From an uncultured Bacteroidota bacterium (GTDB taxonomy: Bacteria; Bacteroidota; Ignavibacteria; UBA10030; UBA8401), in NCBI GenBank assembly GCA_937920105.1, contig CALETH010000052.1, forward strand, positions 1 to 14,975: a stretch of 14,975 nucleotides of DNA, given 5' to 3'. Numbering within the stretch: the first letter of the stretch is position 1; each line of letters opens with the position of its first letter. The position numbers and the translations under genes were made by a program. The notes under the pieces are model-generated. The model searched no databases, was not told the DNA's origin, and was given only the letters and a program-made list of their open reading frames with translations. Below are positions 14,923 to 14,975 of this stretch, in pieces.

Positions 14923-14975
14923 TATAAGAAATAAGAGTTAAGAATTTAGAAATCAGAAGTGAGAATGCAGTAGAA

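Overview
The window is AT-rich DNA from a bacterium of the Bacteroidota/Ignavibacteriota/Kapabacteria (FCB) type. This placement is inferred from gene content: two TonB-dependent receptors with N-terminal carboxypeptidase-regulatory-like domains (one Oar-like), a BamA-type barrel fused to a TolB-like propeller, Cys-anchored lipoproteins, a Bacteroidota-style MnmA, and many genes without a clear Shine-Dalgarno. A few genes do have one, and the tRNA has a TTGACA/TATATT promoter, which argues for the Ignavibacteria/Kapabacteria side rather than classical Bacteroidia. No phage, CRISPR or antibiotic-resistance genes are visible. No gap between genes exceeds about 240 bases.

Layout. 1-987: the 3' end of a TPR-like gene and a small lipoprotein gene, both on +. 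984-2482: a DUF2442 gene and mnmA (tRNA 2-thiouridylase), both on -. 2693-7698: a probable two-gene operon on + encoding a 721-aa TonB-dependent receptor and a 932-aa protein that joins a HExxH metalloprotease, a TolB-like propeller and an Omp85-like barrel. 7804-8532: a ComF-type phosphoribosyltransferase gene. 8574-8646: initiator tRNA-fMet with its own promoter and terminator, followed by a small GIY-YIG nuclease gene and a second, decayed copy of the tRNA 3' end plus terminator. 9047-12597 on -: a TPR lipoprotein followed by a 1044-aa Oar-like receptor. 12770-14883 on +: moxR and a DUF58/vWA gene, the start of a MoxR/Bat-type chaperone locus that runs out of the window.

Two things stand out. 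The first is the GIY-YIG gene lying between direct repeats of the tRNA-fMet 3' end (unit length 331 bp), which looks like an integrase-less mobile cassette or the relic of one. The second is the protease-propeller-barrel fusion beside a TonB receptor, which may be a self-contained outer-membrane proteolysis or secretion device. In addition, short palindromic repeats (a two-hairpin GTCATTCC...GGAATGAC family, a GTCATTGCGAG family, and long perfect hairpins) occupy most of the intergenic spaces.
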